The translations under genes and the position numbers were made by a program. The notes below the pieces were generated by a model. The model was not told where the DNA came from. It was given only the letters and a program-made list of their open reading frames with translations, and searched no databases. From Okapia johnstoni (Eukaryota; Chordata; Mammalia; Artiodactyla; Giraffidae), in the NCBI GenBank assembly GCA_024291935.2, contig CM044310.1, positions 82,768,713 to 82,832,712 on the forward strand: a stretch of DNA of 64,000 nucleotides, written 5' to 3'. Positions 32,881 to 43,005 of this stretch are shown piece after piece (position 1 is the first letter of the stretch; every line of letters starts with the position of its first letter).

Positions 32881-33849
32881 TTCAATTATCTGCTTTTTTA
32901 AGAAAGCTTCCAAGCCATTCTACTGCAGCCTGCTAGGCACCTGGCATCTGGAACTCCCAGGGAAGAAAGCCCCTCAGAACTTGTCCAGTTCTGATGGCCC
33001 TGGATTTCCACGTGATGTCCACTCCACGTCCATGTCAGCACCCCACCTCCCTGGCCAGCCTCTCTGATCTGTGGAGATGGCACCAACCAGACTTGCCCTG
33101 GAAGCTTCACTGCCTGATTCCACTCCAGCAAGCACCAGGTAATTTGTGTCAAATTTTACTCTCACTTCCCAATCCTTCCCCTCCATCTCTGGGCTTTTTT
33201 GGGGGGTAAACTCCTGAATTTCACCTTTGGATCACAGTACCCCCCTGCTGTGCAAATTGCCTGGGGGGTGTGTCCATGCCCATTAGCAACTGCACAATCT
33301 CATGAAGAGCTCGACAGAACTCAGGCATTTCCCCAGCCAGAAGGAGGCAGTGGAGCTGATGGTTGGCAGGTGATGAGTGCCAGAGAGGGGAGAAGACACT
33401 TGGGCATCGCCACCATTGCCAAGGGCCCAAAGTCTCCCACCTCCGACAAAAGACAGCTCTGGGAGGGACAGATACTCAGTCATGAAATAACAGCTTTCCC
33501 TTAGGAGCCTGCCATGTTGCTTTGAAGGTGGTGTTGGGAGAGGGAAGAGCCCTGCACTGGACATTATTCCACACCTTGAGCCTCAGTTTGGGGATCACAC
33601 CTCTTTACCTATATCCATCATGGAAGCAGAAACACAAGAGAAAAAATGTACCTGTAGTTGAGCAGTCTATAGCCACTTGATGTTTATGCATCTCTCTCAC
33701 CCCCCAGATAAGGCCATGCCCTTATGGGCCACAGCCCAGCCATGTCAATAGATGGCTATTTGCCAAGTGCCTTGGGTGCTTATTGTTTCCACCCTAGTGA
33801 TGTGTGCATCTCCCAAGGACAGATCTTCAGCTAGGTGGCTGTGTTCCCT
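32881..33849. other. Unique non-coding stretch
   Basis: No gene or repeat recognised. Overlapping frames on both strands at 32898-33564 lack domains. Confidence 0.4.
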
Positions 33850-34136
33850 CCATATATATCAGTCAGTTCAGTTCAGTCGCTCAGTCGTGTCCAACTCTTT
33901 GTGACCCCATGGACTGCAGCACGCTAGGCCTCCCTGTCCATCACCAACTCCCGGAGTTTACCCAAACTCATGTCCATTGAGTCAGTGATGCCATCAAACC
34001 ATCTCATCCTGTCGTCCCCTTCTCCTCCTGCCCCCAACCCTTCCCAGCATCAGGGTCTTTTCCAATGAGTCAGTTCTTTGCATCAGGTGGCCAAAGTATT
34101 GGAGTTTCAGCTTCAACATCAGTCCATATATATCAG
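33850..34136 (-). mobile_element. BovB LINE 3'-end copy, exact 13-bp TSD
   Basis: A reversed BovB tail of 261 bp (33863-34123) is flanked by the exact direct repeat ccatatatatcag at 33850-33862 and 34124-34136. Confidence 0.93.
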
Positions 34137-35552
34137 GCAATGCTGAAACTGGTTTAAGGATGAGACCTTACCATGCCCCAAGGAGATGGTCCCGCTGGTT
34201 GAGTATCCATCTAGCATGAGTGACCATGGCTCCAAAGTCCCTCATGTCTCTCTCGGCACCTGTGAGGCAGGCATCCATGTAGTCAAGAAAAACTGACTTT
34301 GGATTGAGTTCATACAATACTTGGGAGTGGGGAGCAATCTTTCTCAGAACACAAATGAAAAAACATAATGTGGTTAATATCAAACAAAGAGATTGGGCAA
34401 CCCCCCCCCCCAATTTTTATGGTTCGTGCTAATGTGTCCTCGATCAGGGATTGTTTTGTTTATGATTAATGAATGACTCACCTTGAGATGCTTTCTGTTT
34501 ATTTCATACTCATTATGAATTTGAAGAGAGCATGTCAAACTTGGCACCCAAAGGGAATGCTCAGGAATTTGGGGGAAAATACTGATAGCTCAGAAGCCTT
34601 CTGGGAGAAATGGATGCCAGGAGAACACCTTCTCAGCCTGCAAGTTTCCAAAGCAGGATCCTTCAGTTTGTAATCACCCTCAAACCATATACTGATCGAG
34701 TACCTGCTCTAGGCCAGGTACTATTCTGTCCTCACAGAAGCAGCATCAGAACAAGTTCCTCCCGTCTTGATTTCAGAGCTCTGGAGCTGTCTGATCTTGG
34801 GTAAGCCTCAGAGCCATTGTTTTCCCATGTGCTGTGGGAGGGGCTAGAAATTGACCACTCCTTCATTCATCCAACATACCCAGAGTCCTAAAGTCAGAGT
34901 AGGAGGGACCTTGAAGGTCCTTTGGCCCAAAGAGTCTTATCCTTGAGAATCACCCCCCAGTGTATCTACTGAGTGTCTGGACAACTCCCACTTATCCATT
35001 AAGCACCCATCATGTGCCGGGCCTGAGCAAGACACTTTGACCATGAAGTTCCTGCCTTGCTGGATTTTAATTGCTTCATGGATGTACGTTATTACTGATG
35101 GCAAAAGTGATGTGATGCCAGGGAGAGGCATTCTACAAGCCATTGAGTTTTCAGAAAAGAGGAAAATGCCACCTTCTTTGCAGTTCAAGGATGTAACATT
35201 TGAAGGATGGGGTTCCTGGTGTAGGAAAATGCACCCAACAAATATGTGGGTGTGGTCCTGCACCAAATGTTTTTCTGGAAGGTGGAAGGGTCCAGTCCTG
35301 CTGAGGACGAGAGTGCTTGCAAAGGTATCTACAAGGCCACTGGAAGGTGATGTGGGGCTCCAAGGACTCAAATAATAACCTTCTGAACTGATGGAACACA
35401 TTCTTGTCCTCTGTCATCTTCCCAGACATCCTCTTATTCGAGTTAAGGCTATAGGGTTGAGAGCTGGGCTGGCTGCCCAATGGAAGGGGTTCCCCGGCAC
35501 CCCATGGCCCGGCAGTCCTGAAACTCGGCAGGTACCAGCACATTCAGTCCCA
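34137..35552. other. Low-repeat stretch
   Basis: No gene is recognised. A C-run lies at about 34400-34411. Around 34880-34920 'gtcagagtaggagggacctt' and 'gaaggtcctttggccc' suggest a very old LINE relic. The frames at 34937-35401 (minus, 154 codons) and 35037-35375 (plus, 112 codons) overlap and have no domain. Confidence 0.4.
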
Positions 35553-35838
35553 TTCCCAGGGCTGGCAGAACAAAATGCCACAAACCAGGTGGCTTAAGAC
35601 AACAGAAATGTATTCCTCCACAGTTCTGGAGTCTAGGACTCTGAAATTAAGGTGTTGGCAGGACCGCTCTTTCTGGAAAGAATGAGAGGCCTTCTTGGCC
35701 TCTTCCTGCTGGGGCAGCTGCCTGCAGTCCTTGCCGTGGCTTCAAGTCCTTGCCTTCCTGCTCTCGTTGTCTCCTGGCCTTCTTCCCTCTGTGTCTGCCT
35801 ATCTCTGTGTGTCCTCTCTTCTAATAAGTACCTCATTA

Positions 35839-36645
35839 TTTTTAAAAAATATTTTTTGGAGTATAGTTGCTTTAAAAGGTTGCATTAGCTTCCACTGTAC
35901 AGCAAAAAAAAAAAATAGCCATACATATACATATGTCCCCTCTGTTTTGGATTTTCTTCCCATTTAGGTCACTATGGAGCACTGAGTAGAAGGCTCTCGT
36001 TGGTTAATCTACTTCATACATAGTAGTGTATATATATGCCAATCCCAATCTCCCGATTCATCGCACTCGCTTTTCCCCCTTGGAGAAGGCAATGGCACCC
36101 CACTCCAGTACTCTTGCCTGGAGAATTCCTTGGACAGAGGAGCCTGGTAGGCTGCAGTCCATGGGGTCGCTAGGAGTCGGACATGACGGAGCAGCTTCAG
36201 TTTCACTTTTCACTTTCAAGCATTGGAGAAGGAAATGGCAACCCACTCCACTGTTCTTGCCTGGAGAATGCCAGGGACGGGGGAACCTGGTGGGCTGCCG
36301 TCTATGGGGTTGCACAGAGTCGGACACGACTGAAGCGACTTAGCAACAGCAGCAGCATTCGTACATTTGTTCTCTACATCTGTGTCACCATTTAAGCTTT
36401 GTAAATAAGATCATCTTTACCATTTTTTTTCAGATGCCACATATGTGTGTTAATATAAGATATTTGTTTTTCTCTTCCTGACTTACTTCACTCTGTATGA
36501 CAGTCTCTAGGTCCATCCAGGTCTCCATAAAGGACCCAATTTCGTTCCTTATTATGGCTGACTAATATTCCACTGTATATCTGTACCACATCTTTTTTAT
36601 CCATTCCTCTGTCAATGGATATTCAAGTTGTTTGTATGTCCTGGT
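35839..36645 (-). mobile_element. L1 3' part, split by a Bov-A2
   Basis: 'ggagtatagttgctttaaaa', 'ccactgtacagc', 'actttcactctgtatgac'-like and 'tattatggctgactaatattcc' are reversed L1 3' sequence. The L1 text breaks at about 36080 and resumes at about 36356 across a Bov-A2. It lies inside the older repeat. Confidence 0.8.
36080..36354 (+). mobile_element. Bov-A2 SINE (two Bov-A units)
   Basis: Two head-to-tail Bov-A units begin 'ttggagaaggcaatggcac' and 'attggagaaggaaatggc', without a tRNA-like head. The copy ends 'gcgacttagcaacagcagc'. It sits inside the L1 3' UTR. Confidence 0.9.
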
Positions 36646-36700
36646 TAGGATTTAGTGCCCACCCTAATCCAGAATGACATCATCTTAATTATAGTAGATT

Positions 36701-36927
36701 CTCACTATTCATTTGGGCTTCCCTGGTGGCTCAGATGATAGTCTGCCTGCAATGCAAGAGACTTGTGTTCAGTCCCTGGGTCAGGAAGATCCCCTGGAGA
36801 AGGAAATGGTAACCTACTCAAGTATTCTTGCCTGGAGAATTCCATGGACAGAGGAGCCTGGCAGGCTGCAGTCCATGGGGTCACAAAGAGTTGGACATGA
36901 CTGAGCAACGAACACTCACTATTTATG
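36701..36927 (+). mobile_element. Bov-tA SINE inside the Tigger remnant
   Basis: Full-length copy (36714-36914), flanked by ctcactattcatt (36701-36713) and ctcactatttatg (36915-36927), 11 of 13 identical. The duplicated word is the Tigger left end, so this SINE is younger than the Tigger. Confidence 0.92.
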
Positions 36928-37156
36928 TGTCTGTATTGGCTAAATTTACCTACTTGCCAAAATTTACCTGTGACCTCCGAGTTAATACCCATGGTCATTA
37001 CACATATGCACAAAACAGTGAAAAATGTGAGTTGCCCGATGTGCCACTCCTGGCTGAGGCTCCACAGCTCTGCCTTCTTGTTTCAGCTCTCCTAAACAGG
37101 TGTCTTTTTTACTTTGCTCAATATTGTGCTTTTTGTTGGTGATTTTGCTGTATAAA

Positions 37157-37306
37157 ATGGCACCAAGTCATAGTGCTGAAGTGCTGTCTAGTGTTCCTAT
37201 GAGCAAGAAGACTGTGATGTACCTTGCAGAGAAGATACAGACAGCGTGTTTGTTAGGCTTCATTCAGGAGTCAGTTATAGTGCCGTGGCCTTGGGTTCAA
37301 TGTGAG
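37157..37306 (+). pseudogene. Tigger-like transposase N-terminus, decayed
   Basis: About 50 codons begin MAPSHSAEVLSSVPMSKKTV and continue YLAEKIQT. This resembles the start of the CENP-B-like helix-turn-helix DNA-binding region of Tigger transposases. The normal role is binding the element's inverted ends. The catalytic DDE domain is absent, and after about residue 30 the phrase pattern degrades (shifted frame likely). No product is expected. The match is from recognition only. Confidence 0.5.
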
Positions 37307-37605
37307 TGAGTCAACAGTATATAGTAAATAAGTTGTCTTCAGACAGAAAGACACAAAAAACATATATGTTCGATTAATGAAAATATTGTGACCAAAGTCT
37401 CATGGGAACCTAACCCTATATTCCCAGGAGCAGTGGCTCAATGTTTGTAAATTCAGTGTTCACGGTGACTTTTTTAGAGCAAAACTGCCAGAACTGGCTG
37501 AAGCTACACGTACAAAACCCTACTTCTAGATAAGGTCACATCCTGAGGTTCTGGGTGGTCATGAATTTGGTAGGGGGATACTATTCCATCCAGTACAGAC
37601 CCCAA

Positions 37606-38044
37606 ACCTGGGCTCTCTTTCTCCCACTTCAGTACCTTTCTAAAACTGGCCATTTATCCCATTTCCCCCTGGGACCTTGTTGAGAATACAGATTTCTTAG
37701 GTCCCACCCCAGAGATTATAGTTCAGTAAGTCTAGACTAGGGACTAGGAATCTGCATTTTCAAATACTCCTGGTCAACATGATGACTGCTCAGCCTGGAG
37801 ATCCTTATTGCCTCTGACTTGGCATTTATTTTTGTAAAATGTTATGTGAGAATAAATGAAGAAAATGCAATATAGTCCTCTGCATCATAATAAGCTTGGA
37901 AAGCAAAAACAGCAGTAGCATCTTCTTAAATATCTACATCTTCAAGTTGATATATCTTTTCCCCAACATACTGCCACATTGATCCTCTCCTTCGGTTCTC
38001 TTTAAGAACCCTATGAAATACACAAGTGTATTTGTTTATCTAAG
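37606..38044. mobile_element. Unique DNA with a hAT/MER-like relic
   Basis: 37675-37805 ('gagaatacagatttctt', 'ggtcccaccccagag', 'ggaatctgcattttcaaa') resembles a non-autonomous hAT-Charlie element. The flanks are unique. Confidence 0.35.
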
Positions 38045-38125
38045 TGTGTGTGTGCGTGTGTGTTTGTTTAGTTGCTAAGTAGTGTCTGACTCTTTTGAGA
38101 CCCCACGGACTTGTAGCCTGCTTAA
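38045..38125 (-). mobile_element. Truncated Bov-A fragment with (GT)n
   Basis: A short reversed tail 'gttgctaagtagtgtctgac' follows a GT run at 38045-38065. About 60 bp of SINE remains. Confidence 0.7.
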
Positions 38126-38303
38126 ATACTACTTATCCCCTGAAGTTCAACTTTCTGGAGCAACTTTCTGAAACTGAGAATTTTAAAAAATAATCTCTAG
38201 AGAAATCAATAGAGTTTGCGACTAATTCACAAACAGCTTTCTTTGCTTAGATACTCTTCACTCCCAGTTTACAGGTAATTTTTACAAGAACAGGTTTTGT
38301 ATT

Positions 38304-38478
38304 AAAAGTAATTGGTGGGATGGGGAGGGAGATGGGAGGCAGGTTCAAGAGGGAGGGGATATATGTATACCTATGGCTGATTCATGTTGAGGTTTGACAG
38401 AAACAACAAAATTCTGTAAAGCAATTATCCTTCAATGAAAAAACAAATAAACTCAAAACTAAAAAAAAAAGTAATTGG
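38304..38478 (+). mobile_element. Bovine-type L1 3' UTR, exact 12-bp TSD
   Basis: 38316-38466 holds only the terminal L1 3' UTR: a G-rich tract at 38317-38336 (four G-runs, a quadruplex motif), 'acctatggctgattcatgttg', 'taaagcaattatccttcaat' and an A-tail. The repeat aaaagtaattgg at 38304-38315 and 38467-38478 flanks it. Confidence 0.88.
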
Positions 38479-38919
38479 AAGTTGCTCATTAGAGATGGAT
38501 GGGTACGGATGCAGGTTCCTGGGGGACAACAGCGAGCAAGGACAATGGGCAGTGAGAGAGGAGGCAGATTCAGTTTCCAAAAGAGGGCAAAGTAACTCAA
38601 GAATCACCTTGGGGCTATTTTGTTTAAAATATCTGGCTGTGTACTTGCTGGTAACCATGGGACAACACTACAGAGTCACTTTCTTTAATAATGAGAAATT
38701 TGGGATATAATGGAAGGAGTGCAAGCTTCAAGGGTGACTTAACTAGGCTTTAATCCTACCCTTCATCAGCCTTGCAATCTCAGGTTAATCAACAGAGCCT
38801 GTTTTCCATCCTATGATGGGAGCATACCATCCACAAAGCAGTTAGACGATCAGTGATGGTGATGTTTGTAAAGCCTCAATCAGAGTGCCTGGTGCTAGCA
38901 TTTCAGAATGATGTGTTAT
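38479..38919. other. Unique spacer
   Basis: No gene or repeat recognised. Confidence 0.35.
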
Positions 38920-39058
38920 ATCATTTTTTTTTCTGATTACTTACTTTTTATTTATTTATTTTTTAAATTAGTTTATTTATCTATTTTTTAACTTTACAAT
39001 ATTGTATTTGTTTTGCCATACATTGACATGAATCCACCGTGGGTGTACATGTGTTCAT
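38920..39058 (-). mobile_element. Bovine-type L1 3' UTR terminus
   Basis: A T-rich start is followed by 'actttacaatattgtatttg', 'ttttgccatacattgacatg' and 'aatccaccgtgggtgtacatg'. It is the same block as at 22.74-22.82 kb, truncated after about 130 bp. Confidence 0.8.
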
Positions 39059-39122
39059 CATACTTAACTATTTCCAAAGCATTTTCAAACATGCTGTCTC
39101 ATTTGCTTCTCATGGTAACTTT

Positions 39123-39211
39123 TTATCCATCCATCTATCCCTCCATTCATCTACCACTATCTGTCCAAACATCAGTTCATCCATCCATCCATCCATCCAT
39201 CCATCCATCCA
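39123..39211. repeat. (ATCC)n microsatellite
   Basis: Imperfect CATC/ATCC repeats lead into an uninterrupted atcc run at about 39179-39211. Likely length-variable between individuals. Confidence 0.9.
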
Positions 39212-39224
39212 TTTTGTGACTGGC

Positions 39225-39512
39225 ACCATCTAGTTATACAGTAGTGAGCAAAACATGCAAAAAGTGCTCACGCTTAAAAGCTTAAGAGACCCAGGAGAGA
39301 GACAGACCACAGGCAGGTGAGGAGGCAATCAAAAGGCTATGGTGAGTGCAAGTTTTATGACAGAAATAAACAGGGTGTGGAGAGAGAACAATGGAGAAGC
39401 CCTAATTGGAGAGGGTGGTCAACAATGATCTCTCTGAGGATAACAAGAAAGGTCAGCCAGGGGAGGACCCCGAAGAAGGGCATTTCAGGCAAAGGAGCAC
39501 ATGCAGAGCACA
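39225..39512 (+). repeat. Old L2-type repeat
   Basis: 'cagtagtgagcaaaacatgc', 'aataaacagggtgtgg', 'gagagggtggtcaacaatga', 'gggcatttcaggcaaaggagc' and 'caaaggccctgaagtg' are in the standard order of a mammalian-wide L2-type relic. Confidence 0.5.
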
Positions 39513-39893
39513 CCCAAAGGCCCTGAAGTGCGGACAGCTCAGATGATTGCGTTCATTCATCATCCCTTCATTTGGAATCCCCCGGAGGCAGAGCTACTCT
39601 GTGAGGTTTTGCATGTCACATACGGAAGGTTAAATGTGAGCTCAAGGCCCTGGGCCAGGAAATGGCCCAGAGTGTCTGAGCTTGGGTCCCCGCTGCACAA
39701 GTGGGTCACCGCCAGGAAATCAAGACTGGCCTCCATGGCTCCAGGGTATTCTGCACAAAACTAAGAGATTTCGATGACTTTGGCCAAAAAAAGATGAGTT
39801 TGGACGCCTTTTGGGGTTAAAAGATTCACTCTGAATGTCACCTGAGGAATAAATGCCTCCTTCCCTTTTCCTGCCCCATTAGTGATATGCGAA
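39513..39893. other. Unique spacer
   Basis: No gene or repeat recognised. Confidence 0.35.
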
Positions 39894-40084
39894 ATTGAAA
39901 GTGAAAGTTGCTCAGTCATGTCTGACTCTTTGCAACCCCATGGACTACACAGTCCATGGAATTCTCCAGGCCAGACTACTGGAGTGGGCAGCCTTTCCCT
40001 TCTCCAGTGGATCTTCCTGAACCAAGAATCGAACTGGGGTCTCCTGCATTGTAGGCAGATTCTTTACCAACTGAGCTATCACAG
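39894..40084 (-). mobile_element. Bov-tA SINE, left arm of an inverted pair
   Basis: Reversed copy with a deletion that brings ccatggact and agtccatgg together as a perfect 9-bp inverted repeat with a 4-base loop (39938-39959). It lies about 25 bp from the plus copy at 40.11 kb. Confidence 0.88.
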
Positions 40085-40109
40085 TTACTCTCATGTATGT
40101 ACAAAGGAG

Positions 40110-40324
40110 GGGCTTCACTGGTGGCTCAATGATAAAGAATCTTCCTGCAATGCAGAAGACGCAGGAGATGTGGGTTCGATCCCTGGAGAGATCCTCTGGA
40201 GAAGGGCGTGGCAACCCTCTCCAGTATTCTTACCTGGAGAATCCCCATGGACAGAGGAGCCTGGTGGGCTGCAGTCCATGGGGTTGCAAAGAGTCAGACA
40301 CAACTAAGCAACTAACACTTTCAC
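40110..40324 (+). mobile_element. Bov-tA SINE, right arm of an inverted pair
   Basis: Full-length plus copy from 'gggcttcactggtggctc' to 'caactaagcaactaacac'. Confidence 0.9.
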
Positions 40325-40435
40325 TTCCCCAGTAGGCTGGCAGCCTCCTACCCCAACCATCGATCTTTTTCTCTTTCTTTTTTTTTTCAGACACCAAGGC
40401 AGCTTGCTTGGGTCAATGGCGGCACAACTAGTCAG

Positions 40436-40470
<35 letters not shown>

Positions 40471-40768
40471 AGTGAGAGAGAGAGACTTTGTGTGCACATG
40501 TGCACATGCCCTGGGACCACCTTCAGTTAATGGGGATGAGATTCAGTGGGTAAATGGCCCAGCCTCCATCCTCCTAGGGGTATTATTCCAAGGTGTCTTC
40601 CCCATGACTGCTCAGAGGGCCCAGTGGAAATGAGTCTCCGCTGTCCACGGCCGTCCCAGCTCACTGGCAAAGCCTACACTGACTTTCTTTCCTTCTCCAC
40701 TGCCTCATCTGTACTTCCCAGGATCAGCCCCCTAATACACTATATGTGTCAGCTGGGATTTGTTTTTA
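40325..40768. repeat. (TG)n microsatellite and unique flanks
   Basis: A TG run at about 40440-40468 passes into an AG run to about 40484. A T-tract lies at about 40378-40388. The remainder is unique with no gene. Confidence 0.8.
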
Positions 40769-40973
40769 GGCTTCCCTGTGGCTCAGATGGTAGAGAATCT
40801 GCCTGCAATACAGGAGACATGATTTAGGTCCCTGCGTGAGGAAGATCCTCTGGAGAAAGGAACAGCAACTTACTCCAGTATTCTTGCCTGGATAATCCCA
40901 TGGACAGAGAAGTCTTGTGGGCTACAGTCTGTAGGGTCACAAAAAGTCGGACATGACTGAGCGACTAACACTT
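40769..40973 (+). mobile_element. Bov-tA SINE
   Basis: Copy from 'ggcttccctgtggctcag' to 'gactgagcgactaacac', with scattered substitutions. Confidence 0.9.
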
Positions 40974-41700
40974 CAGTTCAGATGAAGACAGACCTTAAAT
41001 ACCTGCTTCCGGCTTCTGGGACCCAGTGTGCCCTGCTTTCGCTGAGGGCTCTGAAGTGACCATCGTGTGAGCTGTGTGCTATGCCTGAGGCTCGCTGTCT
41101 GCTCGCTTCCCCCGAGGAGGCCTGGATGCCTCACCTCCGACCCCCACCCCAGCCCATCAAGGCCCTGCCCCGCCCGCCAGCAGATGAGTCGCCTGAGCAC
41201 AGTGTTGGCGCAGTTTGCAGATGCCCGGATGGGAGATGTGTCTTCCGCCCTCTCCTGGTGAAGGGCTCAGCAATGCCCCGCCCCCTCAATGCCCCGCCCC
41301 CTCTTCCTCCCTCTGATTATTAGACCAGGGTCTCAGAAGCCCCCAAATCCTGGGTTTCTAAGTGACAGTCGTGTCTACGTGAAGTGTTTTGAATCACACA
41401 GAGCTATCCTCAGCCCAGCTGCCTCTTCCCCACATCCACACCTAGCAGGGTTCAGGCATCGCGTTACCCGGGAGGGCTTAGCTCAGGGACACTGAGGCCT
41501 CCAGAGCTGGAAAGGGCCTTGCATTTCCGCTTCTGCAGCGAGAGCCTGCAACTGTGGCTCCAGCTGCTGCTCTCCAAGATCATTCTCATGGCCAGCGTTG
41601 CCCACAGACCGCCCCCTTTTTTCCTATGGATCTGAACATAATGGTACGATCACCCCAGACACAGAGTGGGCATGGTGCCACACCCCTGCCAGGCCAGGAA
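40974..41700. other. GC-rich unique stretch with GC boxes
   Basis: 41080-41310 is the most GC-rich short segment seen by eye. It holds a 'ccctgccccgcccgcc' word near 41164 and an exact 16-bp tandem caatgccccgccccct at 41271-41286 and 41287-41302. The ccccgcccc words are Sp1-type GC boxes. There is no adjacent exon-like frame with a known domain. It could be a small promoter or enhancer, or unremarkable GC-rich DNA. Confidence 0.35.
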
Positions 41701-42800
41701 GCAAAGGGCAGGGCCCTGGGAGGTCAGGGATACAAGACAGATGTGCTACCTGTTCTCATGGAGCTTGTAGACTAATGAGAGTCCAGAACAAACAAATGGG
41801 CCTTCCCTGGTGGTTCAGTGGCTAAGAATCTGCCTGCCAATGCAGAGGGCAGGGGTTCAATTCCTGGTCCAAGAAGATGCCACGGGGAAGCTAAGCCCAT
41901 GCACCACAGCTACTGAGCGTGTGCTCCAGAGTCCGTGCTTCGAAACAAAAGAAGCCACCTCAGTGAGAAGCCCGTGCACTGCAACAAAGATAGCCCTGGC
42001 TCGCCGCAACTAGAGAAAGACTTCGTGCAGCAAGGAAGACCCAGCGCAGCCAAGAAAGAAAGAAAAATGTTCAAGATAATATCAGGTAGTGGTGGGTGCC
42101 GCAAAGAGGATAAGCCAGGGTCACGTGAGAGAAAGTGTTGGTGAAGGAAGATGGCTTTATATTAGCAGGCTGGGTGAGGCTGGCCTGGGCTCTCTGTGCT
42201 CCTGGTCTGGAGAGGAGGACAGAAGGTCTAGAGGTGGGAATAAAGGGCCCCAGCTAGACATGGTGTCAGGAAGGACAGCACGATGGGTCACTTGGGACCA
42301 AGACTGGGAGTTCTGGAGATTCATGTGAGGACAAGGAAGTGTCACAGGAGGATTTTCAGTAGGGGGGTTAATCTGATTTTTTTCCTTTTTAAAATTGAGG
42401 TATAAACTAGATTCAGGGAGTGCATCGGTGCACACATCCTAGTGAATATCTCAGTGAATGTTCACGTGCACATCTGTAAAAATACAGGTTAGCGCTAGCA
42501 CCCCAGGCATTTGTGTTTTTAAAAGATCCTTCTGCTGCTCAGTGGAGAATGCATCGCAGTGGGGGCCTAGAGTCAAAAGAGGGAGACCTTAGAGGTGACC
42601 GTGTTCATCCAGGCTTGGATCAAGGTAGACAACATGGAAACAGAGAAAAATGCTGGAAGAGTCAGGATGCTTTTTGTTGGAAGAACCAACAAGATTTGCT
42701 CTTGGAGGGACAAGGGTGAGTCAGAGCAAGAAAGGAATTGAGATGACATCTCAGAGTTTTTGGATTTTAAGAATGTGGATAAGCTGGGAGTTTGGGATTG
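41700..42800 (+). repeat. Old L2-type repeat split by a CHR SINE
   Basis: 41715-41797 ('gttctcatggagcttgtag') and 42067-42360 plus 42520-42795 ('agatccttctgctgctcag', 'catccaggcttggatcaagg', 'tctcagagtttttggatttt') form the order of a mammalian-wide L2-type relic. 42375-42500 may be a short L1M piece. Confidence 0.4.
41798..42066 (+). mobile_element. CHR-type SINE
   Basis: Plus copy from 'gggccttccctggtggttc' to 'gcaaggaagacccagc' and a 'caagaaagaaagaaaa' tail. It interrupts the older repeat around it. Confidence 0.9.
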
Positions 42801-43005
42801 AAATGTACACACTGCTGAAATAATCAACAAGAACCTACTGTATAGTACAGGGAATTCTCCATATTCTGTAATAACCTATACAGGAAAAGGATGGATATAT
42901 GTGAAACTGGATCACTTTGCTGTACACTCGAAACTAACACAACATTGTTAATCAACTATACACCAGTATAAAATAAAAATTTTTTAAATAAATTTAAAAA
43001 AGGAC
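42797..43005 (+). mobile_element. L1 3' UTR tail
   Basis: 'acacactgctgaaataatc', 'aacctactgtatagtacagg', 'tttgctgtacactcgaaac', 'catt-gttaatcaactatac' and an A-rich end are L1 3' UTR. Non-coding. Confidence 0.75.

Larger units (their letters stand above)
36692..37505 (+). mobile_element. Tigger-type (pogo) DNA transposon remnant
   Basis: The left end 'tagtagattctcactattc' sits at a TA. The right half ends about 37505 at another TA. The interior preserves the order of Tigger elements, including a transposase start and 'catgggaacctaaccctat'. It is deleted, interrupted by a Bov-tA, and itself lies inside the ancient repeat of 35.5-37.6 kb. Confidence 0.65.
35553..37605 (-). repeat. Ancient repeat split in three by later insertions
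   Basis: Pieces at 35553-35838, about 36646-36691 and about 37506-37605 are collinear with the reverse complement of the uninterrupted copy at 61145-61588. Shared order: 'cttaagacaacagaaatgta', 'cccaccctaatccagaatg' and 'aggtcacatcctgaggttc' match the plus copy's 'tttctattgttttaagcc', 'cacctaatccaatatgg' and 'cagtacttcagaatgggac'. Family name not assigned. Confidence 0.7.

Noticed and set aside
35037..35375. A 112-codon plus frame beginning with a hydrophobic stretch like a signal peptide
   Set aside because: The overlapping minus frames of 154 and 130 codons show that the segment is simply poor in stops. The hydrophobic start alone is not enough and no domain follows.
39123..39211. The (ATCC)n array, considered as a CRISPR-like or satellite array
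   Set aside because: It is a plain tetranucleotide microsatellite without unique spacers or long units.
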